From assembly GCF_037577855.1 (NCBI RefSeq), contig NZ_JBAKFX010000062.1:1-20772 (forward strand): 20,772 nucleotides of DNA, in the 5' to 3' direction. This document shows, piece after piece, positions 13,941 to 20,772 of this stretch. Within the stretch, counting starts at the first letter, position 1. Every line of letters begins with the position of its first letter. Source of the stretch: Dethiothermospora halolimnae. GTDB taxonomy: Bacteria; Bacillota; Clostridia; Tissierellales; VENL01. A program made the position numbers and the translations under genes. The notes beneath the pieces are model-generated. The model worked only from the letters and a program-made list of their open reading frames with translations, was not told where the DNA came from and did no database searches.

Positions 13941-15056
13941 TTGCCACTTAAGATATTACATACATCGGATATACATATAGGAATGAGATTTAATAATTAT
14001 CCCGATGAAGTTAGGGGTAAATTAGTTGAAGCACGAATTAGTGTTTTAGATAGATTGATTGATATAGCTAATAAAGAACAGTGTGATTTATTTATTATAG
14101 CAGGGGATTTATTTGATAAGATCAGTAAGATAGCTAAAAAGGATATTGTGTCGGTAATAAAATCTTTAGATCAATTTTCTGGAGAATGTGTTTTAGTTAT
14201 GCCCGGTAATCATGACTATGATAATGGTATGACTGAACTTTGGGATACTTTTAGTAAAAACATTACTGGTAAGATAGTTCTTTTAAACGAAAATAGTATA
14301 TATAATCTTAATAATTATGATATAGATGGAGTCATATATCCAGCCCACTGTGACTCTAAGCACTCTGATACTAATAATTTATCTTGGATAAAGGAACTGG
14401 AGGATAAACCAGATGTAAAATGGCATATAGGAATAGCCCATGGAGCCCTACAGGGAATATCTCCAGATATTGATAATAGATATTTTAATATGTCTGAAAG
14501 GGAGTTAGTGGATATAGGTCTTGACTTATGGTGTCTAGGACATACCCATATTCCCTATCCTAATACCTCTATAATAGATAGTTCCAATGTATTTAATCCA
14601 GGGACTCCGGAACCCGATGGAATGGATTGTAAACATGGAGGAAATGCCTTTATCATTGACATTGATGATAATAAGGATATTAAAGCAACAGCAGTTGAAA
14701 CTGGTAAGTATAGATTTTATGACTTAAAATATATAGTGGAAGATGAACGGGATTTTGAAAAGATAGAAGAAGAACTTTTAAGTAATAGCCCAAATAGAAA
14801 AATGGTTAGATTAAAGTTAACTGGAAGACTAAATAAAGAAGTATATGATATTAAAGGTGACTATTATAAAAAGTTTAACTCTAATCTAGGATATTTTAAT
14901 GTTGATGATAGTGAGTTAAAAATAAAAATCACAAAAGAAATAATTGAGAAGGAATTTACAAAGGATTCTTTTCCCCATAAACTTTTAAATAGCTTAGCTG
15001 ATGAAGAAGGGGCTATGCAACTTGCATATGAATTGATTAAAGAGGTGAAAAAATGA
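13941..15056 (+). CDS. yhaO: YhaO-type metallophosphoesterase / DNA repair exonuclease (SbcD/Mre11 family)
   Basis: A 371-aa calcineurin-like phosphoesterase. The family metal ligands are in order: Asp10 and His12 (HTSDIHIG), Asp56 (GDLFD), Asn90-His91-Asp92 (PGNHD), His167 (AHG) and His201/His203 (GHTHIP). In the Mre11/SbcD family this is a Mn-dependent DNA nuclease that works with an SMC-like ATPase, and the next gene encodes one. I start at TTG 13941, with GGGAGG 7 nt upstream. The in-frame ATG at 13926 lies before the SD and adds MGGIIL, which homologous starts (PLKILHTSD) would not need. The stop overlaps the yhaN start by 4 nt (ATGA), so the two are translationally coupled. It probably acts in DNA end processing. 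Confidence 0.9.
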   Translation: MPLKILHTSDIHIGMRFNNYPDEVRGKLVEARISVLDRLIDIANKEQCDLFIIAGDLFDKISKIAKKDIVSVIKSLDQFSGECVLVMPGNHDYDNGMTELWDTFSKNITGKIVLLNENSIYNLNNYDIDGVIYPAHCDSKHSDTNNLSWIKELEDKPDVKWHIGIAHGALQGISPDIDNRYFNMSERELVDIGLDLWCLGHTHIPYPNTSIIDSSNVFNPGTPEPDGMDCKHGGNAFIIDIDDNKDIKATAVETGKYRFYDLKYIVEDERDFEKIEEELLSNSPNRKMVRLKLTGRLNKEVYDIKGDYYKKFNSNLGYFNVDDSELKIKITKEIIEKEFTKDSFPHKLLNSLADEEGAMQLAYELIKEVKK

Positions 15057-17467
15057 GGATAAATAGATTTAAAAGTGATTGTTTCGGCGGAATTAAAGAT
15101 AGGGATGTTCAGTTTAATGAAGGCTTAAATGTAATACTAGGGCCAAATGAAGCTGGAAAGAGTACATTTATTAATGGAATATATAATACTATCTTTAAAA
15201 AATCTAAATTAAATCTAAGATCTAAAGATGATAAAGAATTTAAAAATAGGTTTATGCCCTATCCCAATGGTGATAGTATAAATGGAAAGGTTCATTTATA
15301 TGTGGAAGGTAAGGAATATGCATTGAACAAGGAATGGGGAGAATCCCCTAGCTCTTTTTTAGAACTACCCGATGGTAGTTTAATTAAAAATAAAAATAAA
15401 ATAGATGAAAACATAAAAGGGTTATTAAAATTTGGACAAGGAACATATGAAACAGTTGTATTTGCCAAACAAAGAGATATAAAAAAAGCAGTTGAAAAGA
15501 TATTAAGTAGTTCCGAAACAACCGAGAATATAACATCAATACTTAGAAAAGCAATAATGGAACTAGATGGCATATCAGTTGATAGATTAAATGATAAGAT
15601 AAATAATGAACTTGATAATTTATTAAAAAGATGGGATTATGACAATAGTTGTCCAGAAAATAATAGGGATATCCATAATCCATATAAGATAGGAGTAGGT
15701 GAAATACTTAAAGCCTATTATAACAAGAGAAAAATTGAAGTTAAAATGGATAATGCAATTAACTCTGAAAAGAAATTTGAAAGTATAACTAAAGAGATAG
15801 AAATATTAAAAGAGAAAATAGACAAATTGGAAAGGGAAAAGACCGAGTTATCTGCCCTTGAAGGTGATATATTTAAAAGGTCTAGCTTAGAGCCTGAAAT
15901 AAAAATGCTAAATAACGAGATACAGATACTTAAAGAGTTAAATTCTAAATGGCCTAAAAAAGAGATGGAACTTGAGTTTAAAAGGGAAGAGTTAAAGAGA
16001 CTGAATACTTCTATGGAAAAATTGCAAGAAGAATATGAACTATCTTCTAAAATGGAAGAGAAAAAAATATTAATAAAAAAAATATCTAAAGTAGAAGAAA
16101 GTATAAAAAGGCTAGAAGAACTGAAAAATAAAAAAGATAGTTTACAAAATATAACTAAAGAAGATATAAAAAGTTTGGAAAGGCATAAAAGTATAATGGA
16201 AAGATCAAATGCTACTATTGAGGCTGCAACCCTAAAAGCCAATATAATAAAAAAATCTGATTATAGTATAAACTTAATAAAAGGACTAGATAATAAAGAA
16301 GAAGTCACTGAGAGTATGGACTTTATAGCTAAAGGGTATATGAAGTTAGAAGTAGAGGGGATATTAGATTTAGAAATAAAATCAGGAGAAATTGATTTTG
16401 AAGAAATTAGTAATAAATATAATAGTTCTAAAGAAGAATATTGTAGATTATTAAAGAAACTAAACATAAAAAATATCGAAGAAGGCAAACTAATATTATC
16501 AAAATTGGAAGATATAAATAAAGATATAGAAATAACTAAAAATCATATGGAAAATCAATTGGATGGACATAGTTATAGTGAACTTAATGATAAATTAGAT
16601 AAACTAAAGGATATAAACAATATAAGGGATAAAAAGGAAATACAATTAGAGATAAATACCACTTACAGTAAAATATCAGATATAAAAGCCAATATAAAAA
16701 GTATAGAAGATTTATTAAATGAATGGGAAGTTAAATATGGTGATTCAGACGAATTATTCGATAAAATTACAGATATAAATTTAGAATTAAAAGAGAAAAG
16801 TAGGGAAATAAAAAAGCTAAAACCTTTACCGGAAGGTTTTGATAGTGCAAATGATTTTAAAATTTATTTTAGAAAACTAACTGATAATCTAGATGATTTA
16901 AAAAAAGACTATAGTGGGAAGGTAGAAATATATTATCAATGTGAAAACTCACTATCCGATGTTTCATATGAGGAATTAAAGGAACAGTATAAAGATGCAG
17001 AAAGGGAATATAACAAGCTAATAAATAGGGTAAAAAATCTTAAAATAATCAAAGAAAGATTTGATAAAATAACAGACACCATTGCTAATACTACTTTTGA
17101 ACCCCTGGTGAAATCCTTTAGTAAATATCTATCTAAAATAACAAGAAACAAATATGAAGTAGGAAATATAGATGATAATTTTAATGTCAATATAGGCTCT
17201 AAAGATATTAATATACCGGTAAATCTATTATCGGCTGGAACCTATGACAGTGTAGCTTTAGCCCTTAGATTCGCCATATTAGAAAATCTATATAAAGATA
17301 GTGACGGTTTTATGATTTTAGATGACTGTTTGGTGGATTTAGATCCAAATAGAAAAAATGAAGCAGTGGAAGTAATAAAAGAGTTTGCTAAGAAAAATCA
17401 AGTTATATTTACAACATGTAGTCCAGACACAGCAAAACTATTAGGTGGAAATATTATTAATTTCTAA
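15053..17467 (+). CDS. yhaN: YhaN-type SMC-like AAA ATPase (partner of YhaO)
   Basis: A 804-aa Rad50/SbcC-like ATPase. Walker A GPNEAGKST is at 30-38, and a long Lys/Glu-rich coiled coil spans about 225-680. The ABC-signature region LLSAGTYDSVALALRF starts near 725 and Walker B FMILDD near 753. No CxxC zinc-hook motif is visible in the coil, unlike canonical Rad50/SbcC, and the protein is shorter than those. This fits the YhaN branch. Together with YhaO it would tether and process DNA ends using ATP. The gene starts inside the yhaO stop codon, with SD GAGGTG. The alcohol dehydrogenase gene begins 20 nt after its stop and may be co-transcribed. Confidence 0.88.
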   Translation: MRINRFKSDCFGGIKDRDVQFNEGLNVILGPNEAGKSTFINGIYNTIFKKSKLNLRSKDDKEFKNRFMPYPNGDSINGKVHLYVEGKEYALNKEWGESPSSFLELPDGSLIKNKNKIDENIKGLLKFGQGTYETVVFAKQRDIKKAVEKILSSSETTENITSILRKAIMELDGISVDRLNDKINNELDNLLKRWDYDNSCPENNRDIHNPYKIGVGEILKAYYNKRKIEVKMDNAINSEKKFESITKEIEILKEKIDKLEREKTELSALEGDIFKRSSLEPEIKMLNNEIQILKELNSKWPKKEMELEFKREELKRLNTSMEKLQEEYELSSKMEEKKILIKKISKVEESIKRLEELKNKKDSLQNITKEDIKSLERHKSIMERSNATIEAATLKANIIKKSDYSINLIKGLDNKEEVTESMDFIAKGYMKLEVEGILDLEIKSGEIDFEEISNKYNSSKEEYCRLLKKLNIKNIEEGKLILSKLEDINKDIEITKNHMENQLDGHSYSELNDKLDKLKDINNIRDKKEIQLEINTTYSKISDIKANIKSIEDLLNEWEVKYGDSDELFDKITDINLELKEKSREIKKLKPLPEGFDSANDFKIYFRKLTDNLDDLKKDYSGKVEIYYQCENSLSDVSYEELKEQYKDAEREYNKLINRVKNLKIIKERFDKITDTIANTTFEPLVKSFSKYLSKITRNKYEVGNIDDNFNVNIGSKDINIPVNLLSAGTYDSVALALRFAILENLYKDSDGFMILDDCLVDLDPNRKNEAVEVIKEFAKKNQVIFTTCSPDTAKLLGGNIINF

Positions 17468-17487
17468 ACATAACAAGGAGGCTTAGT

Positions 17488-18654
17488 ATGCAAAATTTTG
17501 TTTACAAAAATCCCACAAAAATAATATTTGGAAAAGATACCATAGGGGAAATCGGTAAAGAAATAAAAGCAAAGGGAATAGATAAGGTACTAATGATATA
17601 TGGTAAAGGCTCAATACTAAAAAATGGAGTTTATGATAAGGTGATAGCATCCCTTAAGAGGAATGGAATTTTACATGTAGAGGTAAAGGGAGTAAAGTCT
17701 AATCCGATATTATCAAAGGTTAAGGAAGCCATAGAAGTAGGTAAAAGAGAAGGAGTACAGGGAATTTTGGCTGTTGGTGGTGGAAGTGTGTATGATACAT
17801 CTAAGATTACATCTATTGGACATTATTATAATGGAGATGTATGGGACTTTTATGAGGGAAAAGCTAAGCCACAAAAAGCTTTACCTATATTTGGAGTATT
17901 AACTATATCTGCCACTGGTTCAGAAATGAATAGTGGTGCCGTTATAACCAATGAAGAAGACAATAAAAAATGGGGATATGGATCACCATTATTATTTCCC
18001 AAAGTATCAATAATTGACCCAAGCATCCAATCAACTCTGCCGAAAAAACAGACTGCAAATACTGCCATAGATACTATGTCCCATGTTTTTGAACTATACT
18101 TTGATGGTACTAATGATGTGGATATTATGAGGGAATACTCAGAGGGAATAATTAGAACTGCAATGAAGCATGTTAAAGTTTTACTTAATAATCCCAATAA
18201 TTATGAGTCCAGAGCTCAGCTAGCATGGGGGGCTACATTGGCTTTAAATGGAAGTAATGGAACAGGCAGAACCTTTGGAGATTGGTCGTCCCATAATATT
18301 GAACATTCATTAAGTGCACTATATGATATATCCCATGGGGAAGGTCTAGCCATAGTATTTCCTGCATGGATGAGATATGTATATAAAGGGGATATGAATG
18401 TGTTTGAAAGATTTAGTGAAAAAATATTTAATATAACAGAGGGTTCTAAGGAAGAGAAAATATTAAAGGGAATTGATAGTCTTAAGGAGTTCTATAAGAG
18501 TATAAATGCTCCCACAAGCCTCAAAGAAATAGGTATAAAGGAAGACGAACTTGAAAATATAGCTGAAAATGCAGCTATGCTCGAACCCTTAGGAACCTTT
18601 AAAAAGTTATATAAAGATGATATTCTAGAAATATTAAAAATGGCATATGAGTAG
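17488..18654 (+). CDS. Iron-containing (group III) alcohol dehydrogenase, NAD(P)H-dependent butanol-dehydrogenase type
   Basis: A 388-aa cytosolic enzyme that reduces aldehydes to alcohols or does the reverse. The coenzyme-binding motif GGGSVYDTSK is at 97-106 (GGGSxxDxaK in the family). Next comes TISATGSEMNSGAV at 139-152. The Fe ligands fit Asp195, His199 (DTMSH), His269 (SSHNIEH) and His283 (ISHGEGL), with the conserved His273 between. The length matches YqhD/BdhA-type enzymes. ATG 17488 has SD AAGGAGG 7 nt upstream. It sits 20 nt behind yhaN, so it may share that transcript, although a functional link is not obvious. The substrate (butanal, other aldehydes) cannot be fixed from sequence alone. 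Confidence 0.92.
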   Translation: MQNFVYKNPTKIIFGKDTIGEIGKEIKAKGIDKVLMIYGKGSILKNGVYDKVIASLKRNGILHVEVKGVKSNPILSKVKEAIEVGKREGVQGILAVGGGSVYDTSKITSIGHYYNGDVWDFYEGKAKPQKALPIFGVLTISATGSEMNSGAVITNEEDNKKWGYGSPLLFPKVSIIDPSIQSTLPKKQTANTAIDTMSHVFELYFDGTNDVDIMREYSEGIIRTAMKHVKVLLNNPNNYESRAQLAWGATLALNGSNGTGRTFGDWSSHNIEHSLSALYDISHGEGLAIVFPAWMRYVYKGDMNVFERFSEKIFNITEGSKEEKILKGIDSLKEFYKSINAPTSLKEIGIKEDELENIAENAAMLEPLGTFKKLYKDDILEILKMAYE

Positions 18655-18676
18655 CTTTAAATAAATTGAAGCTACT
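18650..18676 (+). terminator. Hairpin overlapping the alcohol dehydrogenase stop codon
   Basis: AGTAGCTT (18650-18657) pairs perfectly with AAGCTACT (18669-18676) across an 11-nt loop. The stop codon TAG lies in the 5' arm. The tail TATACAATT is a poor T-run, so termination may be weak. Confidence 0.4.
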
Positions 18677-18683
18677 TATACAA

Positions 18684-18801
18684 TTGACAATTGACAGTTA
18701 AGGTATAAATCGGCTAAAGATGATTTAATATATAATATTTTACAAACAAAGTGAGTAAAATTATCTTAAACTATCAATTGTCAACTGTCCATTTTCAATT
18801 G
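18684..18801 (+). repeat. Type A heptamer-bounded palindromic repeat, copy 3 (shorter left end)
   Basis: 118 bp. Only two left units are present (TTGACAA, TTGACAG; 18684-18697), but four right units are (TCAATTG, TCAACTG, TCCATTT, TCAATTG; 18774-18801). It is 14 bp, exactly two heptamers, shorter than copy 1. The core palindrome has decayed (AAATCGGCT against AGATGATTT). The TTTTAC...GTAAAAT part of the core is kept. It lies just upstream of the penicillin-binding protein gene. Confidence 0.75.
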
Positions 18802-18830
18802 AAGTTTTTTTATGATTGGTAGGTGATATT

Positions 18831-20603
18831 TTGAAAAAGAAGATGGGAGATACAAGAAAAAGGTTAGTTGGAGCCTTTATTATAATATCTTTAATGGTGT
18901 TTGGATTAATTATTAGAATAGGGTACTTACAAATTATAGAGGGACAAGCATATAAAAAGCAAGCATTAGATCAATGGGCGAAGGATATTGTGGTGAAAGC
19001 AAATAGAGGAACAATATACGATAGAAATGGTAAAAAGCTAGCTACAAATATAAAAGCATATACAATCAGTGCTAGTCCTGGAAAAATTGATAAACCTGGT
19101 GAAATATCTGAAAGACTTGCACCTATATTGGAAATGGATGAAAGTGAAGTATACAAAAAAATAACTACTAAAGGGAATTTTATAAAGATAAAACAGTGGG
19201 TTAATGAAGAAACCATGGAAAAAGTAAGAGCTGAAGAAATAGATGGTATATTTATATCGGAGGTAACAAAACGGTATTATCCCTTTGGAAATTTAGCTTC
19301 ATATGTTTTAGGTTTCACCAATATAGACAATAAAGGACTTTATGGAATAGAAAGAAATTATGATAAATATTTAATAGGAACTCAAGGAAGATTAATAAAA
19401 AATTCTGATGCCTTTGGAAGACAGATTCCATATGAAAATGAAAAGGTATTTGAAGCAGAACCGGGGGCCAATCTAGTATTAACATTAGATGAAGTTGTTC
19501 AAGGATTTGCAGAAGATGCCGCAGAAAAGGTTCTTAATGAGTATAGTGCTAAAAAGGCATCTGTAATAGTAATGGATCCCAACACTGGTGATATACTGGC
19601 CATGACATCTAAACCTGATTATAATCCAAATACCCCCAGGGAACCGATTTCTGAGTATATTAAGAAAAAATGGGAAGGTTTGTCTTCTGACGAATTAACA
19701 AAAGAATGGAATAAATTATGGAAACCTTTTCCAATAAATGATGTTTATGAACCGGGGTCTCCTTTTAAACTTTTGACTGCAGCCATAGCCCTTGAAGAAA
19801 ATTTAGTAAAGGTTAATACTAAGTTTCAAGCAGATAAAGGGTATATCAAAGTAGGAAACTCAAGACCAATAAAATGCTGGAGATATTATGATCCCCATGG
19901 AGAGCAAACTGTTGCTGAAGGGGTTCAAAACTCTTGTAATGTTGTATTGGTTCAAATTGGATTAAAAATTGGACAAGAAAAAATGGACAACTATATTAGA
20001 GCCTTCGGATTTGGAGAAAAAACCAATATTGATATCATAGGAGAGGAATTGGGATTAGTAACAAGCGCTCAAAATATGAGGGATATAAGACTTGCTAATA
20101 TTAGTTTTGGACAGGGAATAGGGGTTACTCAAATACAACTAATAAATTCTATCGCTACTTTAATAAACGGTGGAAACTTAATGGAGCCGAGATTTGTTAA
20201 GCAAATAATTGATGAGGAAGGTAATGCTCTAAAAGAGTTTAAACCTAAAGTCAAAAGAAAGGTTTTATCAAAGGATACATCGGATAAAATGAGATATATT
20301 ATGGAGACTGTCGTTACAGAAGGGGGAGGAAAAAATGCATATATCCCTGGGTATAGGGTTGGTGGAAAGACAGGGACTGCTCAAAAGATTATAAATGGTA
20401 GGTATTCCGACGACAAATATATAATGTCATTTGTTGCTGCGGCACCTATGGATAATCCACAACTAATAACATTGGTAGTTGTAGATGAACCTATAGGAGA
20501 CAATCTATTTGCATCAACCGTTGCAATCCCACCTGCAAAGGAAGTTTTAGAAAAATCTCTAAGATATTTAAAAATACCTCCTTCGCCTACAGATGGGGAA
20601 TAA
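18831..20603 (+). CDS. Class B penicillin-binding protein (FtsI/SpoVD-like transpeptidase)
   Basis: A 590-aa peptidoglycan transpeptidase anchored by one N-terminal helix (about 16-38: AFIIISLMVFGLIIRIGYLQ). The PBP-dimerisation region follows (RGTIYDRNGKKLA near 59; YYPFGNLASYVLGF near 149). The catalytic domain carries Ser310-x-x-Lys313 (SPFK), Ser368-Cys-Asn (SCN) and Lys513-Thr-Gly (KTG). It crosslinks glycan strands outside the membrane, in division or spore-cortex synthesis. No C-terminal PASTA domain is present: the protein ends shortly after the transpeptidase fold, so it is FtsI-like in outline. It is not in a division gene cluster here. I start at TTG 18831, with AGGTGA (18821-18826) 4 nt before it; the TTG at 18816 lies upstream of that SD. 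Confidence 0.9.
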   Translation: MKKKMGDTRKRLVGAFIIISLMVFGLIIRIGYLQIIEGQAYKKQALDQWAKDIVVKANRGTIYDRNGKKLATNIKAYTISASPGKIDKPGEISERLAPILEMDESEVYKKITTKGNFIKIKQWVNEETMEKVRAEEIDGIFISEVTKRYYPFGNLASYVLGFTNIDNKGLYGIERNYDKYLIGTQGRLIKNSDAFGRQIPYENEKVFEAEPGANLVLTLDEVVQGFAEDAAEKVLNEYSAKKASVIVMDPNTGDILAMTSKPDYNPNTPREPISEYIKKKWEGLSSDELTKEWNKLWKPFPINDVYEPGSPFKLLTAAIALEENLVKVNTKFQADKGYIKVGNSRPIKCWRYYDPHGEQTVAEGVQNSCNVVLVQIGLKIGQEKMDNYIRAFGFGEKTNIDIIGEELGLVTSAQNMRDIRLANISFGQGIGVTQIQLINSIATLINGGNLMEPRFVKQIIDEEGNALKEFKPKVKRKVLSKDTSDKMRYIMETVVTEGGGKNAYIPGYRVGGKTGTAQKIINGRYSDDKYIMSFVAAAPMDNPQLITLVVVDEPIGDNLFASTVAIPPAKEVLEKSLRYLKIPPSPTDGE

Positions 20604-20610
20604 GCTTTAG

Positions 20611-20634
20611 TTTTAGTCTAAGTTTTAGTTTAAG
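20611..20634 (+). repeat. 12-nt tandem duplication
   Basis: TTTTAGTCTAAG is followed at once by TTTTAGTTTAAG (one difference), between the stop codon and the terminator stem of the penicillin-binding protein gene. It is probably a slippage product with no clear role. Confidence 0.5.
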
Positions 20635-20662
20635 GATTTTGCCAAAGGCAAAATCCTTTTTT
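20632..20662 (+). terminator. Strong intrinsic terminator after the penicillin-binding protein gene
   Basis: A perfect 12-bp stem, AAGGATTTTGCC (20632-20643) with GGCAAAATCCTT (20647-20658) and loop AAA, runs into T's to 20662. The group II intron begins 3 nt later. Confidence 0.9.
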
Positions 20663-20664
20663 AT

Positions 20665-20772
20665 GTGTGCCCAGCATGGACACAGTCTATAGGGTGAAAG
20701 TCCCGAACACCGAAGGTGATATAGGTGCTAGCTGAAGACAAGGGTGTCCACCGTGAGGTGGAATCTGAAGGA
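20665..20772 (+). mobile_element. Group IIC intron, 5' end (truncated by the window edge)
   Basis: The DNA from GTGTGCCCAGCATGG (20665) closely follows the start of known class C introns such as the Oceanobacillus iheyensis intron. It shares GTGTGCCC-GCATGG, AGTCTATAGGGTGA, GTCCCGAAC, CAAGGGTGTCC and TGGAATCTGAAGGA in the same order and similar spacing. These are the 5' splice site and the first stems of domain I. Class C introns typically insert just after intrinsic terminators, and this one starts 3 nt after a terminator T-run. The reverse transcriptase ORF, domain V and 3' end lie beyond the window, so completeness and mobility cannot be judged. The comparison is from memory. Confidence 0.88.

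Noticed and set aside
15718..16242. Long minus-strand ORF (174 codons) inside yhaN
   Set aside because: It mirrors the Lys/Glu-rich coiled coil on the other strand, giving a Ser/Phe/Leu-rich translation with no SD; it is a shadow of the real gene.
18684..18736. TTGACA units and TATAAT of repeat copy 3 as a promoter for the penicillin-binding protein gene
   Set aside because: No -35/-10 pair in the repeat has 16-18 nt spacing; the available spacings are about 7, 14 or 34 nt.

Overview
The window is AT-rich, gene-dense DNA from a low-GC Gram-positive anaerobe, most likely a Clostridia/Tissierellia-type firmicute. The support is strong AGGAGG-type ribosome binding sites, many TTG starts (7 of 16 genes as I call them), ferredoxin-dependent 2-oxoacid oxidoreductases, an S-layer-homology (SLH) surface protein, a YhaO/YhaN pair and an iron-dependent alcohol dehydrogenase. 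I cannot name the species from sequence alone.

Region 1 (1-1750) holds a D-2-hydroxyacid dehydrogenase and an XRE-cupin regulator with its own well-formed promoter and a candidate operator. Region 2 (1729-7276, minus strand) holds two tandem, diverged operons. Each encodes a gamma-alpha fusion and a beta subunit of a 2-oxoacid:ferredoxin oxidoreductase. The first operon is bracketed by inverted copies of a 132-bp repeat. With the dehydrogenase, this suggests 2-oxoacid/2-hydroxyacid metabolism, probably amino acid fermentation. Region 3 (7277-9480) holds a secreted SLH protein and a small membrane protein. Region 4 (9480-12269) holds divergent YibE/F and MATE transporter genes whose promoters face each other across a shared inverted repeat.

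Region 5 (12270-12628) looks empty but contains a compact unit: a 16-bp hairpin that buries a perfect Shine-Dalgarno (SD) sequence, a 31-codon ORF, and a strong intrinsic terminator. Region 6 (12629-18654) holds a DUF362/ferredoxin protein, the nuclease-ATPase pair YhaO/YhaN, and an iron-containing alcohol dehydrogenase that follows YhaN by 20 nt. Region 7 (18655-20772) holds a class B penicillin-binding protein with a perfect terminator. The first 108 nt of a group IIC intron lie directly behind that terminator and run off the window.

Scattered between genes are three sequence-distinct repeat types built the same way: about four 7-nt units next to a hairpin. Type A has units on both ends and occurs three times. 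Type B occurs twice and type C once. I found no tRNA, rRNA, CRISPR array or protein-coding mobile element. The strongest leads for new biology are the heptamer-hairpin repeats, the SD-occluded 31-codon ORF, and the Cys-to-Gln change at an expected Fe-S ligand in both beta subunits.
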